NCBI RefSeq assembly: GCF_039555325.1
Contig: NZ_CP154608.1
Span: 1,612,001 to 1,676,000, forward strand
Length of the DNA stretch: 64,000 bases
Source: Sphingomicrobium sp. XHP0239
GTDB lineage: Bacteria > Pseudomonadota > Alphaproteobacteria > Sphingomonadales > Sphingomonadaceae
Reading direction: 5' to 3'
Shown here: positions 46,028 to 57,172 of the stretch, one piece after another
Layout: each line of letters opens with the position of its first letter
How positions within the stretch are numbered: position 1 is the stretch's first letter
Notes under the pieces: model-generated
What the model was told of the DNA's origin: nothing
What the model saw: only the letters and a program-made list of their open reading frames with translations
Database searches by the model: none
Made by a program: the position numbers and the translations under genes

Positions 46028-47445
46028 TTCGCTTTCCTTGCCTGACGGATCCCGTCGGCGAGCCGCGCGGCCCAGCCGGTGATGTCGCCCGCGCCCATGC
46101 AGATGATGACGTCATTCTTGGCCGCCACGTCGCGCAGTGCCAGCGCCAGATCCTCTTCGTCTTCGACGGTGCGGACCATGCGGTGCCCGCGCTGGCGGAT
46201 GCCGTCGGCGAGCGCGGTGGAATCCACCCCCTCGATCGGATCCTCGCCCGCTTCGTAGACGGGCGCGACCATCACGACATCGGCCTCGTTGAAGCTCGTC
46301 TGGAACTCGTCCATCAGCTCCTGCAGGCGGGTGTAGCGATGCGGCTGCACCACCGCGATCACGCGGCTCTCGGGACAGGCGTCGCGCGCCGCTTCCAGCA
46401 CCGCTTTGATCTCCACCGGATGGTGGGCGTAATCGTCGATGATCGTCGCGCCGCCGATCTCTCCGACCTTGGAGAAGCGCCGCTTGACGCCGTCGAAGCT
46501 CTTGAAGCCCTCGCGGATCTGCTCCTCGTCGACGCCCAGCTCCATCGCAGCGCCGATCGCGCCCAGCGCATTGAGAATATTATGCTTGCCCGGAATGGGG
46601 ATGTGGATGTCGCGCATCGTTGTCACCTCGCCGTCGCGATCGGTGAACACGACATCGATACAAGTCCCGCCCAGCTCGGGGCGAAGATTGTCGGCCCGAA
46701 GGTCGGCCTGCTGCGAAAAGCCATAGGTGCGGATGCGCCGATCCTGCACCTGGCCGATGACGTTCTGGACCTCCGGATGGTCGATGCACATCACCGCGAG
46801 TCCATAGAAGGGGACGTTCTCGACGAACTGACAGAAGGCCGCCTTCACCTCGTCGAACCCGCCATAATGGTCGAGGTGCTCGGGATCGATATTGGTGACG
46901 ATCGCGATCGTGCCGTCGAGGCGCAGGAAACTGCCATCGGATTCGTCGGCCTCGACCACCATCCATTCGCTCGATCCCAGCCGCGCGTTGGACCCGTAGC
47001 GGTTGATGATCCCCCCGTTGATGACCGTCGGGTCGATCCCGCCCGCATCCAGCAGCGCCGCGACCATGCTGGTCGTTGTCGTCTTGCCGTGGGTGCCCGC
47101 GACCGCGATGGTCCGCTGCATCTTCATCAGTTCGGCGAGCATTTCGGACCGCTTCACGAGCGGCAGCCGCCGTTCCTTGGCCGCTTCGACCTCGACGTTG
47201 GTCCGGCGGATCGCGGTCGAACAGACGACGACTTCGGCATCGCCCAGATTGTCGGCATCGTGGCCGATATGCACGGGAATGCCGAGGCCCTGGAGCTTCT
47301 CGACCACCGGGCCGTCCTTCACGTCCGAGCCCTGCACCTTGTAGCCGAGCTGGTGCATCACTTCGGCGATACCCGACATGCCGATCCCGCCGATCCCGAC
47401 GAAATGGATGGTGCCCAATTCCTGTCCTTGCGCCTGCATCTTCAT
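46024..47445 (-). CDS. murC: UDP-N-acetylmuramate--L-alanine ligase MurC
   Basis: 473 residues. The N-terminal [20 protein letters not shown] binds UDP, and the P-loop [18 protein letters not shown] binds ATP. The central [20 protein letters not shown] and the C-terminal [17 protein letters not shown] follow. It adds the first L-Ala of the stem peptide. Overlaps murG and murB by 4 nt each. Confidence 0.98.
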   Translation of the reverse strand: MKMQAQGQELGTIHFVGIGGIGMSGIAEVMHQLGYKVQGSDVKDGPVVEKLQGLGIPVHIGHDADNLGDAEVVVCSTAIRRTNVEVEAAKERRLPLVKRSEMLAELMKMQRTIAVAGTHGKTTTTSMVAALLDAGGIDPTVINGGIINRYGSNARLGSSEWMVVEADESDGSFLRLDGTIAIVTNIDPEHLDHYGGFDEVKAAFCQFVENVPFYGLAVMCIDHPEVQNVIGQVQDRRIRTYGFSQQADLRADNLRPELGGTCIDVVFTDRDGEVTTMRDIHIPIPGKHNILNALGAIGAAMELGVDEEQIREGFKSFDGVKRRFSKVGEIGGATIIDDYAHHPVEIKAVLEAARDACPESRVIAVVQPHRYTRLQELMDEFQTSFNEADVVMVAPVYEAGEDPIEGVDSTALADGIRQRGHRMVRTVEDEEDLALALRDVAAKNDVIICMGAGDITGWAARLADGIRQARKAK

Positions 47446-48590
47446 GCCGCCACTCCCGCCGGCGTGCTACCGGGCCGCGCCACGCCGACAGGTCCGACGG
47501 GCACCGGCGCGTCCCCCGCCGCGATCCGCTCGACGAGGTCGGCAAGATCCTGCGCCGCTCGTGGCCGCCCGACGCTGAGCGATCGATGCGCGGCGTTGGC
47601 CAGCGCCTGCGGATCGCCGCAGATTTCCGCCACCTGTTCAGCTAGCCGTTGCACTGTAAAGTCGGGTTGTTTGATCATCACCGCGCCGCCCGCCTTGGCC
47701 ATTTCGCGCGCGTTCGCGGTCTGGTGATCGTCGGTCGCGATCGGCAGCGGCACGAGGATCGCCGGCCGCCCCGCCGCGGTCAGTTCGGCAATGGTCGATG
47801 CGCCCGCTCGCGCGATGATCAGATGCGCATTCCCGATCCGCCGCGGCATGTCCTCGATATAGGTCAGCGTCTCGGCGGGAATCTTCAGTTCCGCGTAGCG
47901 TGCGCGCACCTGCTCGATATCCTCGGGCCGGCACTGCTGCACGACATTCAGACGGTGCCGCAGCTCGTCGGGCAATTGTCCCAGACCCTCGGGCACGACA
48001 TCGGACAGGATGCTCGCCCCCTGGCTGCCGCCCGTCACCAGGATATGCAGCGGGCTGGTGCCGTCGAAATCGGGAAAGGGCATCTCGCCCAGCCGCGACA
48101 CTTCGACGCGCACGGGATTGCCGACCAGCACGTGCTTGTCCGGAACGCTCGATCGCTGGACGGTCTTGTAGGCCGTCGCCACCGCCCTCGCCCGGCGCGA
48201 CAGCATCCGGTTGACCCGCCCCAGGACCGCATTCTGTTCGTGCAGGATCGTCGGGATGCCCAGGCCCTGCGCCGCGAGCAGCGCGGGAAAAGCGGGATAG
48301 CCTCCGAAGCCCACCACGCAGTCGGGGGTGAAATCGCGATACAGTTCCTTGGCCCGGCCACGACCCTTCAGCACGCTGAAGAACGCCTTGATCATTCCGA
48401 TCGGCCCGCCGCCCAACCGGCCCGCGGGCAGTTCCTCGACCGGCACGTCGTCGAAGATCGCGGGGATCTTCGCCCCGCGCGCATCGGTGACGAGCATCAC
48501 GCCATGCCCGCGATCCTTCAGTTCGTTGGCGAGCGCGTGCGCGGGGACCATGTGTCCGCCGGTGCCGCCGGCCGCTAGCGTGATGTTCAT
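47442..48590 (-). CDS. murG: UDP-GlcNAc transferase MurG (lipid II synthase)
   Basis: 382 residues. The start [20 protein letters not shown] carries the glycine-rich loop; [20 protein letters not shown] and [13 protein letters not shown] follow, and the UDP-GlcNAc site reads [20 protein letters not shown]. It adds GlcNAc to lipid I at the inner face of the membrane. Start 48590 is chosen because it overlaps the ftsW stop by 4 nt and follows GGAGCGGGGC. Confidence 0.97.
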   Translation of the reverse strand: MNITLAAGGTGGHMVPAHALANELKDRGHGVMLVTDARGAKIPAIFDDVPVEELPAGRLGGGPIGMIKAFFSVLKGRGRAKELYRDFTPDCVVGFGGYPAFPALLAAQGLGIPTILHEQNAVLGRVNRMLSRRARAVATAYKTVQRSSVPDKHVLVGNPVRVEVSRLGEMPFPDFDGTSPLHILVTGGSQGASILSDVVPEGLGQLPDELRHRLNVVQQCRPEDIEQVRARYAELKIPAETLTYIEDMPRRIGNAHLIIARAGASTIAELTAAGRPAILVPLPIATDDHQTANAREMAKAGGAVMIKQPDFTVQRLAEQVAEICGDPQALANAAHRSLSVGRPRAAQDLADLVERIAAGDAPVPVGPVGVARPGSTPAGVAA

Positions 48591-49750
48591 GCCCCGCTCC
48601 ATCGTACGACATAAGGAGATCGATTGAGGTAGGGGTTGCGGCGGCTGAACGCCAGCAGCAAGCCCATCCCCAATGATAGCGCGAGCATCGACGATCCGCC
48701 ATAACTGATGAACGGCAGAGTCATGCCCTTGGACGGCGCGATCTGCACGTTGACCGCCATGTTGATGAACGCCTGCAGCCCGAATTGCAGCGCCAACCCG
48801 CTCGCCGCGAGGATGGCGAGCGGCTGTTCCTCGTCGAGGAGTTTCACCAGCACCCGCGCGATGATCATCATGTAGAGGATCGCGATGGCGAGACAGGCGA
48901 TCAGTCCGAATTCCTCGCCAATCACGCTATAGATATAGTCGGTGTGCGGTTCGGGCAGATTGAACTTCATCGTCCCAGCCCCGGGGCCTTTCCCGAAGAT
49001 ACCGCCCGCGGTCAGCGTCGCCATCGCGCGGTCGGTCTGGAAGCTGTCGCCCTCGCCGAACAGGAACGCGTCGATGCGGCTCGTCGCGACGTCGTAGAAG
49101 AAATAGGCCGCCACGATCCCGACGATCCCTGCGATCGCCAGCGCCGCCAGCAGCTTCATCCGCGCGCCCGCCAGCGCGAACATCGCCGCCCAGGTTGCGA
49201 AGAAGATGACCGTCGTCCCGAAATCGGGCTGCCTCATCAGGAGGAAACCGGTGAACAGGGTGAGCAGTCCCGACGCCCCCGCCCGCGCCACGAAGCTCAG
49301 TTTGCGCGTGAAGATCCAGGCGAGCGTGACCACGAAGGCGGGCTTCAGAAACTCCGACGGCTGGAAGCGCGAGATGCCCAGATCGAGCCAGCGCTTTGCG
49401 CCGTTGATCTCGCTTCCGACGAAGGGCACCAAAGCGAGCGCGACGATGCCCACGCCGGTCGCCAGCAGGCACAGCCGCGCCAGCATCGGTTTTGGCAGCA
49501 TCGAGACGAGGATCATCACCGGGATCGAGGCGAGGATCCACATCACCTGGCGCCAGAAGAAATAGAGTTCGGGCAACCGCTGGCTGGTACTCGAATAGCG
49601 ATCGGCCCCCGCCGGGCTCGCGGCCGCCACCGCGATCAACCCGATCGAGACCAGCAGCGCGATCAGCAGCAAGAGGACGCGGTCGATTTCCCAGAACCAG
49701 CGGGCGACGTTCGATCGGTCGGCACGGCCGTAGCGGGCGCTTTTGAGCAT
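48587..49750 (-). CDS. ftsW: septal peptidoglycan polymerase FtsW (SEDS)
   Basis: 387 residues with about ten membrane helices. SEDS features: FLKPAFVVTLAWIFTRKLSF, then RQPDFGTTVIF with the conserved Asp region, then ARVLVKLLDEEQPLAILAAS, and the C-terminal PSKGMTLPFISYGGSSMLAL. It polymerises glycan strands with its partner FtsI. It shares one base with the murD stop and overlaps murG by 4 nt. Confidence 0.96.
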   Translation of the reverse strand: MLKSARYGRADRSNVARWFWEIDRVLLLLIALLVSIGLIAVAAASPAGADRYSSTSQRLPELYFFWRQVMWILASIPVMILVSMLPKPMLARLCLLATGVGIVALALVPFVGSEINGAKRWLDLGISRFQPSEFLKPAFVVTLAWIFTRKLSFVARAGASGLLTLFTGFLLMRQPDFGTTVIFFATWAAMFALAGARMKLLAALAIAGIVGIVAAYFFYDVATSRIDAFLFGEGDSFQTDRAMATLTAGGIFGKGPGAGTMKFNLPEPHTDYIYSVIGEEFGLIACLAIAILYMMIIARVLVKLLDEEQPLAILAASGLALQFGLQAFINMAVNVQIAPSKGMTLPFISYGGSSMLALSLGMGLLLAFSRRNPYLNRSPYVVRWSGA

Positions 49751-50973
49751 CAGTCCAATTTCCCCACCGCCGCACGGAACGCCTCGCCGCGCTCCTCGAA
49801 ATCGCGGAACTGATCGAAACTGGCACAGGCGGGCGAGAGCAGCACGGTATCGCCGGGGACCGCATCCGCCGCCGCCAGCACGACCGCTTCCGCAACGGTC
49901 TTGGCCCGAACCGTTTCGACCTTGCCGTTAAGGCTCGCCTCGAACCGTTCGGTCGATTTTCCGACCAGATACGCCTTCACGACCTGATCGAGCCTATCCA
50001 TCAACGGGTCCAACCCCTCGGCCTTCGCCTCGCCGCCCACGATCCAGCGGATCGACGAGAATGCAGCGAGTGCGGGTGCGGTTGCCTCGGCATTGGTGGC
50101 CTTGCTGTCGTTCACGAAGCGAACACCCTCGCGTTCCCCGACGATCTCCATCCGGTGCGGCAGTCCCTTGAAAGAGATCAGCCCCTGCTCGATCGCATCG
50201 CGCTCCAACCCGAGCGCGGCGCAGGCCAGCACGGCCGCCGTCGCATTCTGCTCGTTGTGTGGTCCCCGCAGTGCTTCGCTCATTCCGCGCGGCGAGGCAG
50301 CACGAACGGTACGCATGTCGATCGCCACCCCTTTCTCTCTCTGCATCCCGAACAACCGCACCTTGGAATCCCGATATCTCTCGAACGACCCGTCATACCG
50401 TTCCAGATGGTCCGGCGTCACGTTGAGAAGTATCGCCACTTCGCAGTCGAGGCTGCGGGTCAGATCGATCTGGTAGCTCGACAGTTCGAGAACATAGACC
50501 GCGCCGTCGGGCAGTGGGTCGCGCGACAGGATGGGGTCGCCGATATTGCCCGCGGCGATGCTCGGCACGCCGGCCTCGCGAAGCACGTGGTCGATCAGCG
50601 CGGTCGTCGTCGATTTGCCGTTGGTGCCGGTGATTCCGACCACCGAATGGGTGGGAAGGGATGCCCGCGCCCTGGCGAACAGTTCGACGTCGCCGATGAT
50701 CTCGCACCCTGCCGCCCGCGCGGCCTCGGCGATCGGATGAGAATTGATCGGCACACCGGGCGACACCACGAGGCTGTCGAACCCGCCGAGACCTGCTTCG
50801 AGAAAATCCACTCCCTCCGCGAACGGATTGGCTGCCTTGCGCGCTTCCTCGCGGTCGTCCCAGCAGGCGACCTCGCAGCCCGATTTCACCAGCGCGCTGA
50901 CGGTGGCCAGCCCCGACCGGGCGAGGCCGTAGACGGCGTAGCGTTTTCCCTGCCAGGCTTCGGAAAGGATCAC
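49750..50973 (-). CDS. murD: UDP-N-acetylmuramoylalanine--D-glutamate ligase MurD
   Basis: 407 residues. The ATP loop [18 protein letters not shown] is followed by [40 protein letters not shown] and [20 protein letters not shown], all MurD signatures. It adds D-Glu to UDP-MurNAc-Ala. Overlaps mraY by 4 nt. Confidence 0.97.
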   Translation of the reverse strand: MILSEAWQGKRYAVYGLARSGLATVSALVKSGCEVACWDDREEARKAANPFAEGVDFLEAGLGGFDSLVVSPGVPINSHPIAEAARAAGCEIIGDVELFARARASLPTHSVVGITGTNGKSTTTALIDHVLREAGVPSIAAGNIGDPILSRDPLPDGAVYVLELSSYQIDLTRSLDCEVAILLNVTPDHLERYDGSFERYRDSKVRLFGMQREKGVAIDMRTVRAASPRGMSEALRGPHNEQNATAAVLACAALGLERDAIEQGLISFKGLPHRMEIVGEREGVRFVNDSKATNAEATAPALAAFSSIRWIVGGEAKAEGLDPLMDRLDQVVKAYLVGKSTERFEASLNGKVETVRAKTVAEAVVLAAADAVPGDTVLLSPACASFDQFRDFEERGEAFRAAVGKLD

Positions 50974-52040
50974 CGCAGTTTCAGCGTACTGAGGCCCGCC
51001 AGCGCCAGCACGAAACTGATGATCCAGAAGCGGATGACCACCGTCGGTTCGCTCCAGCCCATCTGTTCGAAATGATGGTGGATCGGCGCCATCTTGAAGA
51101 TGCGGCGACCCGTGCGTTTGAAGAAGAAGACCTGCAACACAACGCTCACCGCTTCGAGGACGAAGAGCCCGCCGATGATGGCAAGGACGAACTCATGGTG
51201 CGTCGCGACGGCGATTGCGCCAAGAGCACCCCCCAGCGCAAGACTGCCCGTATCGCCCATGAAAACGGCGGCCGGGGGCGCGTTGAACCACAGGAACGCC
51301 AGTCCGGCCCCCACGATCGCAAGCAGCACCACGGTCAGGTCGCCCACGCCCAAAACGTGCGGAATGCCGAGATATTCGGAGAAGACCGCGTTCCCGACAA
51401 GATAGGCGATCAGCGCGAAGGCGACGCTGGCGATGATGACGGGCATCGTGGCCAGGCCGTCGAGGCCATCGGTGAGGTTCACCGCATTGCCGAACGCGAC
51501 GATCACGAACGCCCCGAACGCGATGTAGAACCAGCCCAGATCGATCAGCGATCCGCTGACGAACGGCACGTAGAGGCTGGTTCCCGACAGGTCGATCATC
51601 ATCCACGTCGCGAACCCGGCGATGGCGAATTCGAGAAGCAAGCGAACCCGCCCGGGAATCCCCGCATGATGGGCCTTTTTGACCTTGTCGTAGTCGTCGA
51701 GGAAGCCGATCAGTCCGAACCCGGCGGTCACCAGCAGTACCGCCCAGACGTATCGATTGGTGAGATCCATCCACAACAGCACCGACAGGAAGACGGAGAT
51801 CAGGATAAGCAAGCCGCCCATCGTCGGGGTACCGCGTTTCGCGAGGTGCGATTGCGGCCCGTCGGCCCGGATCGGCTGACCTTTGCCCTGCCGAATGCGC
51901 AGCCAGTTGATGAACGCCGGGCCGAGCAGCAACCCGATCAGCAGCGCGGTGCCCGTCGCGGCTCCCGCGCGAAAGGTGATATAGCGAATAAGGTTGAAGG
52001 GACCGGGAAAGCCCAGCCAGTCGGCGATCAGGTAGAGCAT
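50970..52040 (-). CDS. mraY: phospho-MurNAc-pentapeptide translocase MraY
   Basis: 356 residues with ten membrane helices. [20 protein letters not shown], the Asp pair [33 protein letters not shown] and the His motif [13 protein letters not shown] are all present. It makes lipid I from UDP-MurNAc-pentapeptide. The start at 52040 lies 13 nt inside the end of murF. Confidence 0.98.
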   Translation of the reverse strand: MLYLIADWLGFPGPFNLIRYITFRAGAATGTALLIGLLLGPAFINWLRIRQGKGQPIRADGPQSHLAKRGTPTMGGLLILISVFLSVLLWMDLTNRYVWAVLLVTAGFGLIGFLDDYDKVKKAHHAGIPGRVRLLLEFAIAGFATWMMIDLSGTSLYVPFVSGSLIDLGWFYIAFGAFVIVAFGNAVNLTDGLDGLATMPVIIASVAFALIAYLVGNAVFSEYLGIPHVLGVGDLTVVLLAIVGAGLAFLWFNAPPAAVFMGDTGSLALGGALGAIAVATHHEFVLAIIGGLFVLEAVSVVLQVFFFKRTGRRIFKMAPIHHHFEQMGWSEPTVVIRFWIISFVLALAGLSTLKLR

Positions 52041-53419
52041 GGGCCCTCCCTTTTCACAGTCTCGACGAGCTTGCCAAGCCCCATCGAATTGCTGGCCTTC
52101 ACCAGCACCGCGTCGCCCGCGCGAAGCTCGGCCCGCAAACGCTCGGTCGTGGCCTCGGCATCCGGGAGGGCGATCGCCTCGATCCCCGCCTGCTCGAGCG
52201 GCTGTTTCAGCACTGCCATTGCCTCGCCGACGAGAAGCGCCAGGCCGACCTTCGCGTCGATGATCGGGGTCGCCAGCGCGCGGTGCAGTTCGTCCGAGCG
52301 CTCGCCCAATTCCTTCATGTCGCCGAGGACGACAATGCGTCGTTCCGCCTTCTGCGTCCCCAGCACGCGGAGCGTCGCTTCCATCGACGCCGAGTTTGCG
52401 TTGTAGCTCTCGTCGATCAGCACCGCCTCGCCGTCGTCGACCGGAACGATGATCCTCTCGCCCCTTCCCGCCAGACCGCCCATGTCCGCCAGCGCCAGCC
52501 CTGCCACCGCGACATCTTCGCCCGCGACCGTGATCGCGGTCAGGACGGCGAGTGCGTTGGTGACCCAATGGTCGCCCGACTGCGCGATGGTGAAGGTCAG
52601 GTCGCGGCCGGGTAGCCGCGCCGTGAGCAACTGGCCCCCGCGCCGCGCTTCGGCCACGTGCAGGGCCGCCGCATCACCTTCGACCCCACCGAAGGTCAGC
52701 GTCCGTTGCGCCTTCCTCTGCGCGGCGCGGATCAGCCGGTCGCGATAGTCGCTCGCTTCCGGCACGATCGCCGTGCCGCCCTCTTCCAGCCCCTCGAAGA
52801 TTTCCGCCTTCGCATTGGCGATGGCGTCCATCGTGCCGAGATTCTCGATGTGGGCGGGAGCGATGGCAGTGACGATGGCGATATGCGGTCGGACGAGCCG
52901 GGTCAGCGCGGCAATCTCGCCCGCATGGTTCATGCCCATCTCGAAGACCCCGATCCGCGTATCGCGCGGCATCCGCGCCAGGCTGAGCGGAACGCCGGTA
53001 TGATTGTTGTAGCTCTTGACCGACCGATGCGCCCGGCCGCGGGTCACGCGGTGGGCCGCGGTATAAAGCGCCTCCTTGGTCGAGGTCTTGCCGACACTTC
53101 CCGTTACACCGATGACCACCGCATCTTGCGAAAGCCGGGTGCGCGCCGCCTTCGCCAAGGCCTCGAGCGCTTCCGGGACATCTTCCACCAGCACGTGGGG
53201 CAGATCGACCGGGCGCGATACCAACGCGGCGGTCGCGCCCACCTCCTTCGCCTTGGCGATGAAATCATGCCCGTCGAACTGGGTCCCCGGCATGGCGACG
53301 AACAGGTGCCCCGCCTCGATCTCGCGACTATCGAAGGCCATCCCCGTGACAGCGAACGACGCGCTCGCCGTCCCGCCGGTTGCGGCGACGATCTCGTCTG
53401 AGGTCCAGAGCGGGGTCAT
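52028..53419 (-). CDS. murF: UDP-MurNAc-tripeptide--D-alanyl-D-alanine ligase MurF
   Basis: 463 residues. The N-terminal MurF fold reads [20 protein letters not shown], the P-loop [18 protein letters not shown], then [20 protein letters not shown] and [20 protein letters not shown]. It adds D-Ala-D-Ala made by Ddl. It lies 13 nt after murE and overlaps mraY by 13 nt. Confidence 0.97.
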   Translation of the reverse strand: MTPLWTSDEIVAATGGTASASFAVTGMAFDSREIEAGHLFVAMPGTQFDGHDFIAKAKEVGATAALVSRPVDLPHVLVEDVPEALEALAKAARTRLSQDAVVIGVTGSVGKTSTKEALYTAAHRVTRGRAHRSVKSYNNHTGVPLSLARMPRDTRIGVFEMGMNHAGEIAALTRLVRPHIAIVTAIAPAHIENLGTMDAIANAKAEIFEGLEEGGTAIVPEASDYRDRLIRAAQRKAQRTLTFGGVEGDAAALHVAEARRGGQLLTARLPGRDLTFTIAQSGDHWVTNALAVLTAITVAGEDVAVAGLALADMGGLAGRGERIIVPVDDGEAVLIDESYNANSASMEATLRVLGTQKAERRIVVLGDMKELGERSDELHRALATPIIDAKVGLALLVGEAMAVLKQPLEQAGIEAIALPDAEATTERLRAELRAGDAVLVKASNSMGLGKLVETVKREGPCST

Positions 53420-53432
53420 CCGGCCCGCCCCG

Positions 53433-54848
53433 TCACGCCGCGCATTCGCGGGCAACCTCGACATCGTCGAAGGGCAAGGTCTGATCGCCGACGATCTGTC
53501 CCTGTTCGTGGCCCTTGCCCGCGAGCAGGACGATATCCCCCGCGCCGGCCAGCGAAAGGGCGTGCGCAATCGCCTGGCGCCGTCCCGCGACCTCGATGGC
53601 CCGCGGTGCGCCCTGAAGAATCGCCTTGCGGATGGTCGCGGCGTCCTCGCTCCGCGGGTTGTCGTCGGTAACGATCACGATATCCGAATGGCCTGCCGCC
53701 ACTTCGCCCATCGGCGCGCGCTTGCCCGTATCCCGGTCCCCGCCCGCGCCGAACAGGGTGATGAGGCGGCCCTCGACATGCGGTTTCAGCGCCGCGATCG
53801 CCGCCTCCAGCGCATCGGGGGTATGCGCATAATCGACATAGACGGGCGCACCGCGCGAGGTGATGACCGCTCGTTCCAGTCGTCCGCGGACGGGGCTCAA
53901 CCGTCCCATCGCGGCGAACAATTTGCCCCATTCGGCCCCCGTCGCCAGCGCAAGGCCCGCCGCGACCAGCACGTTGGCCGCCTGGTAGGCCCCGATCAGC
54001 GGCAGCTTGAGCAAGTGCGTTTCGCCGTCGTGGGTCAGGCTGACGGCCTGTCCGAGCGGGGTCGCCCGTCGCTCCCCGAGGCGGATCGTCTCGCCGCGGC
54101 TGCCGACCGTCATGATGCGCACGCCCCGCGCCTTGGCCCGCGCGATCACCGTGTCGGACTGCGCGTCGTCGGTCCACACTACGGCGATCCCGTCGTCCGC
54201 CAGCAGTTGTTCGAACAGCTGCATCTTGGCTTCGAAATAGTCCTCCATCGTCTCATGATAGTCGAGATGGTCGCGGGAGAAGTTGGTGAAGGCGGCGGCT
54301 TTTACCGGGATGCCCGACACGCGATGCTGGTGGAGGCCGTGGCTCGACGCCTCGAACGCGACGTGGCTGATGCCCATCCGCCGCATTCCGGCAAGGTTGT
54401 TGAGGAAGGTCACGATATCGGGACTGGTCAGCCCGGTCGTCACCTGATCGTCGGCCGTCGTCACGCCCAGCGTCCCGATCGACGCCGAACGGTGACCCAT
54501 CATCCGCCACAGCTGACGCGTCATCTCGACGCTGGACGTCTTGCCGTTGGTCCCCGTCACCGCGACCAGATGATCGGGATACGGCGCGTAGAAACGGCCC
54601 GCCGCCTCCGCGAAATCGCGACGGGGATCCTCGCTCGCGATATGTTCCGCCCCTTCGACCCGCGCTTCGGGTCGGGCGATGACGCCGATCGCGCCATTCT
54701 CGATCGCACCCTCGATATAGTCCTCGCCGTTGTGCGCTGCGCCGCGAAAGGCGCCGAAGACATTTCCGTCGACGACCTTGCGATGGTCGATCGCAAAGCC
54801 GGTGATTTTGACATCGCTCGCGCGACGCGCGAGGTCGCAAAGCCGCAA
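53433..54848 (-). CDS. murE: UDP-MurNAc-L-Ala-D-Glu--meso-diaminopimelate ligase MurE
   Basis: 471 residues. P-loop VTGTNGKTSSVEMTRQLW, the carbamylated-Lys region VAFEASSHGLHQHRV, and the specificity motif DDNPRSEDAATIRKAI; the DNPR sequence marks the meso-DAP-adding type. It adds the third stem residue. It lies 9 nt after ftsI. Confidence 0.98.
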   Translation of the reverse strand: MRLCDLARRASDVKITGFAIDHRKVVDGNVFGAFRGAAHNGEDYIEGAIENGAIGVIARPEARVEGAEHIASEDPRRDFAEAAGRFYAPYPDHLVAVTGTNGKTSSVEMTRQLWRMMGHRSASIGTLGVTTADDQVTTGLTSPDIVTFLNNLAGMRRMGISHVAFEASSHGLHQHRVSGIPVKAAAFTNFSRDHLDYHETMEDYFEAKMQLFEQLLADDGIAVVWTDDAQSDTVIARAKARGVRIMTVGSRGETIRLGERRATPLGQAVSLTHDGETHLLKLPLIGAYQAANVLVAAGLALATGAEWGKLFAAMGRLSPVRGRLERAVITSRGAPVYVDYAHTPDALEAAIAALKPHVEGRLITLFGAGGDRDTGKRAPMGEVAAGHSDIVIVTDDNPRSEDAATIRKAILQGAPRAIEVAGRRQAIAHALSLAGAGDIVLLAGKGHEQGQIVGDQTLPFDDVEVARECAA

Positions 54849-54857
54849 TGATCCCTC

Positions 54858-56582
54858 CTAAGGCTCGCGGACGTGGGGCAGCACCTGGCTCATGTCCGGT
54901 TCGCGCTTCTCGTCGGGCGTGACGCCGAGCATCGGCGCGATCCGCGACACGGTCTTGGACACGACCGGTGCCACGTTCCAACCCGCCGTTCGGAACCCGA
55001 ACGTCTCGGGCAGTCCCTTGGGTTCATCGAGCATCACGACGATCACATAACGCGGCGCATCGATCGGGAAGACGCCTGCGAAACTGTTGACAACCAGCTG
55101 ACGCGAGTAGCGGCCGTTGACGATCTTTTCCGCCGTCCCCGTCTTGCCGCCGATGCGATAGCCCGGCGCGTCGGCCTTGCGCCCGGTGCCGTTGGTAACG
55201 ACTAGCCGCAGCAAGGCGCGCATCGCCTCGCTCGTCTCGGGGCTGAAGACGCGCTCGCCCTTGGCGCGAGGATGGTTCGCATCGACCTTGCGGATCGTCG
55301 GGGTTCGATAGAGGCCGCCATTGAACAGCGTCGCATAGCCGCTGGCGAGATGGATCGGGGTCACCGCAATCCCGTGCCCATAACCCACCGTGGCGATTTC
55401 GGTCGGGCCCCACTGCTTGGGCGTCAACGGACGTCCGCGTTCGGGCAGTTCGTGACCGAGCTTTTCGGTGAAGCCCATTTTGCGAAGGAAAGCGCGCTGG
55501 CGCTCCGCTCCGACCTGCGCCGCAATCTGCGCGGTGCCGATGTTGGAGCTTTCCATCATGATCTCGGCCACCGAGCAGGGTCGGCCGAACGGATGCGTAT
55601 CGCGGATGCGCCGGTTGCCGACCTGGAGGCTGCCCGGGCACGGATACATCTGCCCCATCGATCGGATGTCGCCGGTTTCCATCCCCATCGCGACGGTGAA
55701 CGGCTTGAAGGTGGATCCCAGTTCGTAAACGCCAAGGCTGGCGCGGTTAAAGCGTGCTTCCGTCCCGCCCTGCCCCGCGGTGTTGGGATTGAGCTGCGGC
55801 AAGCTGGTCAGCGCGAGGATCTCACCCGAATGGATGTCCATGATGACCCCCGCCGCGCCGATCGCGGAGAATTTGGTCATGGCGGCGGCAAGCTCTGCCT
55901 TCAGCGCGCCCTGGACGGGTGCCGAAATGCTGAGCGCGACAGGATCGCCTTTGCGCGCGGGGTCGGTCAGTTCGTCTTCGAACGCCCGTTCCGCCCCCGC
56001 CACGCCGCGCCCGTCGATGTCGGTGTAGCCGATCACGTGCGCGGCCAGGGCGGTCTGCGGGTAGAGCCGGTCGGGTTCGCGCGTGAGTTGCAGGCCGGGT
56101 TCGCCGAGCGCATTGACCGCCTCGACCAGCCGCGGTCCCGCGCGACGCCGCAGGTAGGAAAATTTCTTCTTGCTGGTGAGCAGTTCGTAATAGTCGGCCT
56201 CGTCGCGCTCGGGCATCAACTTGGCGAGCGCGCGCGACAGATCCAGTTTGTTGCCGATGACCTTGTGGGGCTGAACCGCGACGGTCCATCCCTCGATCGT
56301 GCGCGCCAGGGGCTGGCCGTCGCGGTCGACGATGTCGCCGCGCGCGGGAAGGTAGCTGCTTGCGATCCGCGAGCCCGCCTCGTCCGCGCCGAAGATGCCC
56401 AGATAGAAAATCCGCCCCGAGATCGCGACGATCCCGAAGCCGAACAGCAGCATCGCGATCATCAACCTTTGGTGCATCATCGACAGAAGGCGGCGCTTCT
56501 GCCCCTGTAGCCGGACGCGATCGGTCGTGGGCCGATCGGTCGCGGGTGCCGCGGGGTCGAAATCGTGGCGGGCGACGTTCAT
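54858..56582 (-). CDS. ftsI: septal transpeptidase FtsI (PBP3)
   Basis: 574 residues. One N-terminal helix (MIAMLLFGFGIVAISGRIFY) is followed by the pedestal domain and the class B transpeptidase domain. Active-site motifs: Ser290 in GSTFKPFT (SxxK), SSN at 345-347 and KTG at 480-482 (GGKTGTA). It cross-links septal peptidoglycan together with FtsW. Overlaps ftsL by 4 nt. Confidence 0.97.
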   Translation of the reverse strand: MNVARHDFDPAAPATDRPTTDRVRLQGQKRRLLSMMHQRLMIAMLLFGFGIVAISGRIFYLGIFGADEAGSRIASSYLPARGDIVDRDGQPLARTIEGWTVAVQPHKVIGNKLDLSRALAKLMPERDEADYYELLTSKKKFSYLRRRAGPRLVEAVNALGEPGLQLTREPDRLYPQTALAAHVIGYTDIDGRGVAGAERAFEDELTDPARKGDPVALSISAPVQGALKAELAAAMTKFSAIGAAGVIMDIHSGEILALTSLPQLNPNTAGQGGTEARFNRASLGVYELGSTFKPFTVAMGMETGDIRSMGQMYPCPGSLQVGNRRIRDTHPFGRPCSVAEIMMESSNIGTAQIAAQVGAERQRAFLRKMGFTEKLGHELPERGRPLTPKQWGPTEIATVGYGHGIAVTPIHLASGYATLFNGGLYRTPTIRKVDANHPRAKGERVFSPETSEAMRALLRLVVTNGTGRKADAPGYRIGGKTGTAEKIVNGRYSRQLVVNSFAGVFPIDAPRYVIVVMLDEPKGLPETFGFRTAGWNVAPVVSKTVSRIAPMLGVTPDEKREPDMSQVLPHVREP

Positions 56583-57172
56583 CGCGAGCCGCCAGCGACC
56601 GGCAGCGGCGCAAGCGGATCGGAATTTTTCTCGGCCTTGGGCTTCTCGACCTTCGGCGTCGGTGCGGGAGGCGGATTGGGCGTCGCCGACCTTTCGACCG
56701 GCGACGCCGCTTGGGGCCCCGCGCCCTCAACCGTGGATTTCTTCTCGACCTTCTTTCGCTCGCCAGTCTTCTGAACTGCGCGCGTTGTCTCCATGCTCGC
56801 CTGCACCAGCAGGGGAGCGCTCTCGGACGAATCTGCTGCCGGCGCTTCTGCGAAGATGATGGGCGCATCCATGCGATTGGGTTCTTCGGGCCGGATCATC
56901 GCGGCGACAACATAAGCGTCGGCGGCGAACTGGTCGGCGTCGGGCGCCGAAAGCTGCAGGAAATTGACGTTCCAGCGCTCGAGTTGCGACAGGCGCCCGC
57001 GGGTCCCGATCTCGGTTTCCAGATCGCGGATGTCGCGGCTTGCGAGCGCGATCTGATGCTCCACCCGCTCCAGTTCGGCGCGCGAGGTCGCGACCTGCAG
57101 GCTGATCAGATAGCAGACGAGAACCGCCGCGCCTGCGCCCAGCGTCCAGAGAATGTGCGAGAAGCCCCTCAT
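56579..57172 (-). CDS. ftsL: FtsL-like divisome protein with long C-terminal tail
   Basis: 197 residues, longer than the ~100 of E. coli FtsL. One membrane helix ([20 protein letters not shown]) is followed by a coiled coil ([25 protein letters not shown]) and [21 protein letters not shown] Pro/Lys/Glu-rich tail of about 90 residues ([18 protein letters not shown]) follows. Identity rests on position between rsmH and ftsI and on this layout; sequence similarity in FtsL is weak. It bridges FtsQ/FtsB to FtsWI in the periplasm. Confidence 0.8.
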   Translation of the reverse strand: MRGFSHILWTLGAGAAVLVCYLISLQVATSRAELERVEHQIALASRDIRDLETEIGTRGRLSQLERWNVNFLQLSAPDADQFAADAYVVAAMIRPEEPNRMDAPIIFAEAPAADSSESAPLLVQASMETTRAVQKTGERKKVEKKSTVEGAGPQAASPVERSATPNPPPAPTPKVEKPKAEKNSDPLAPLPVAGGSR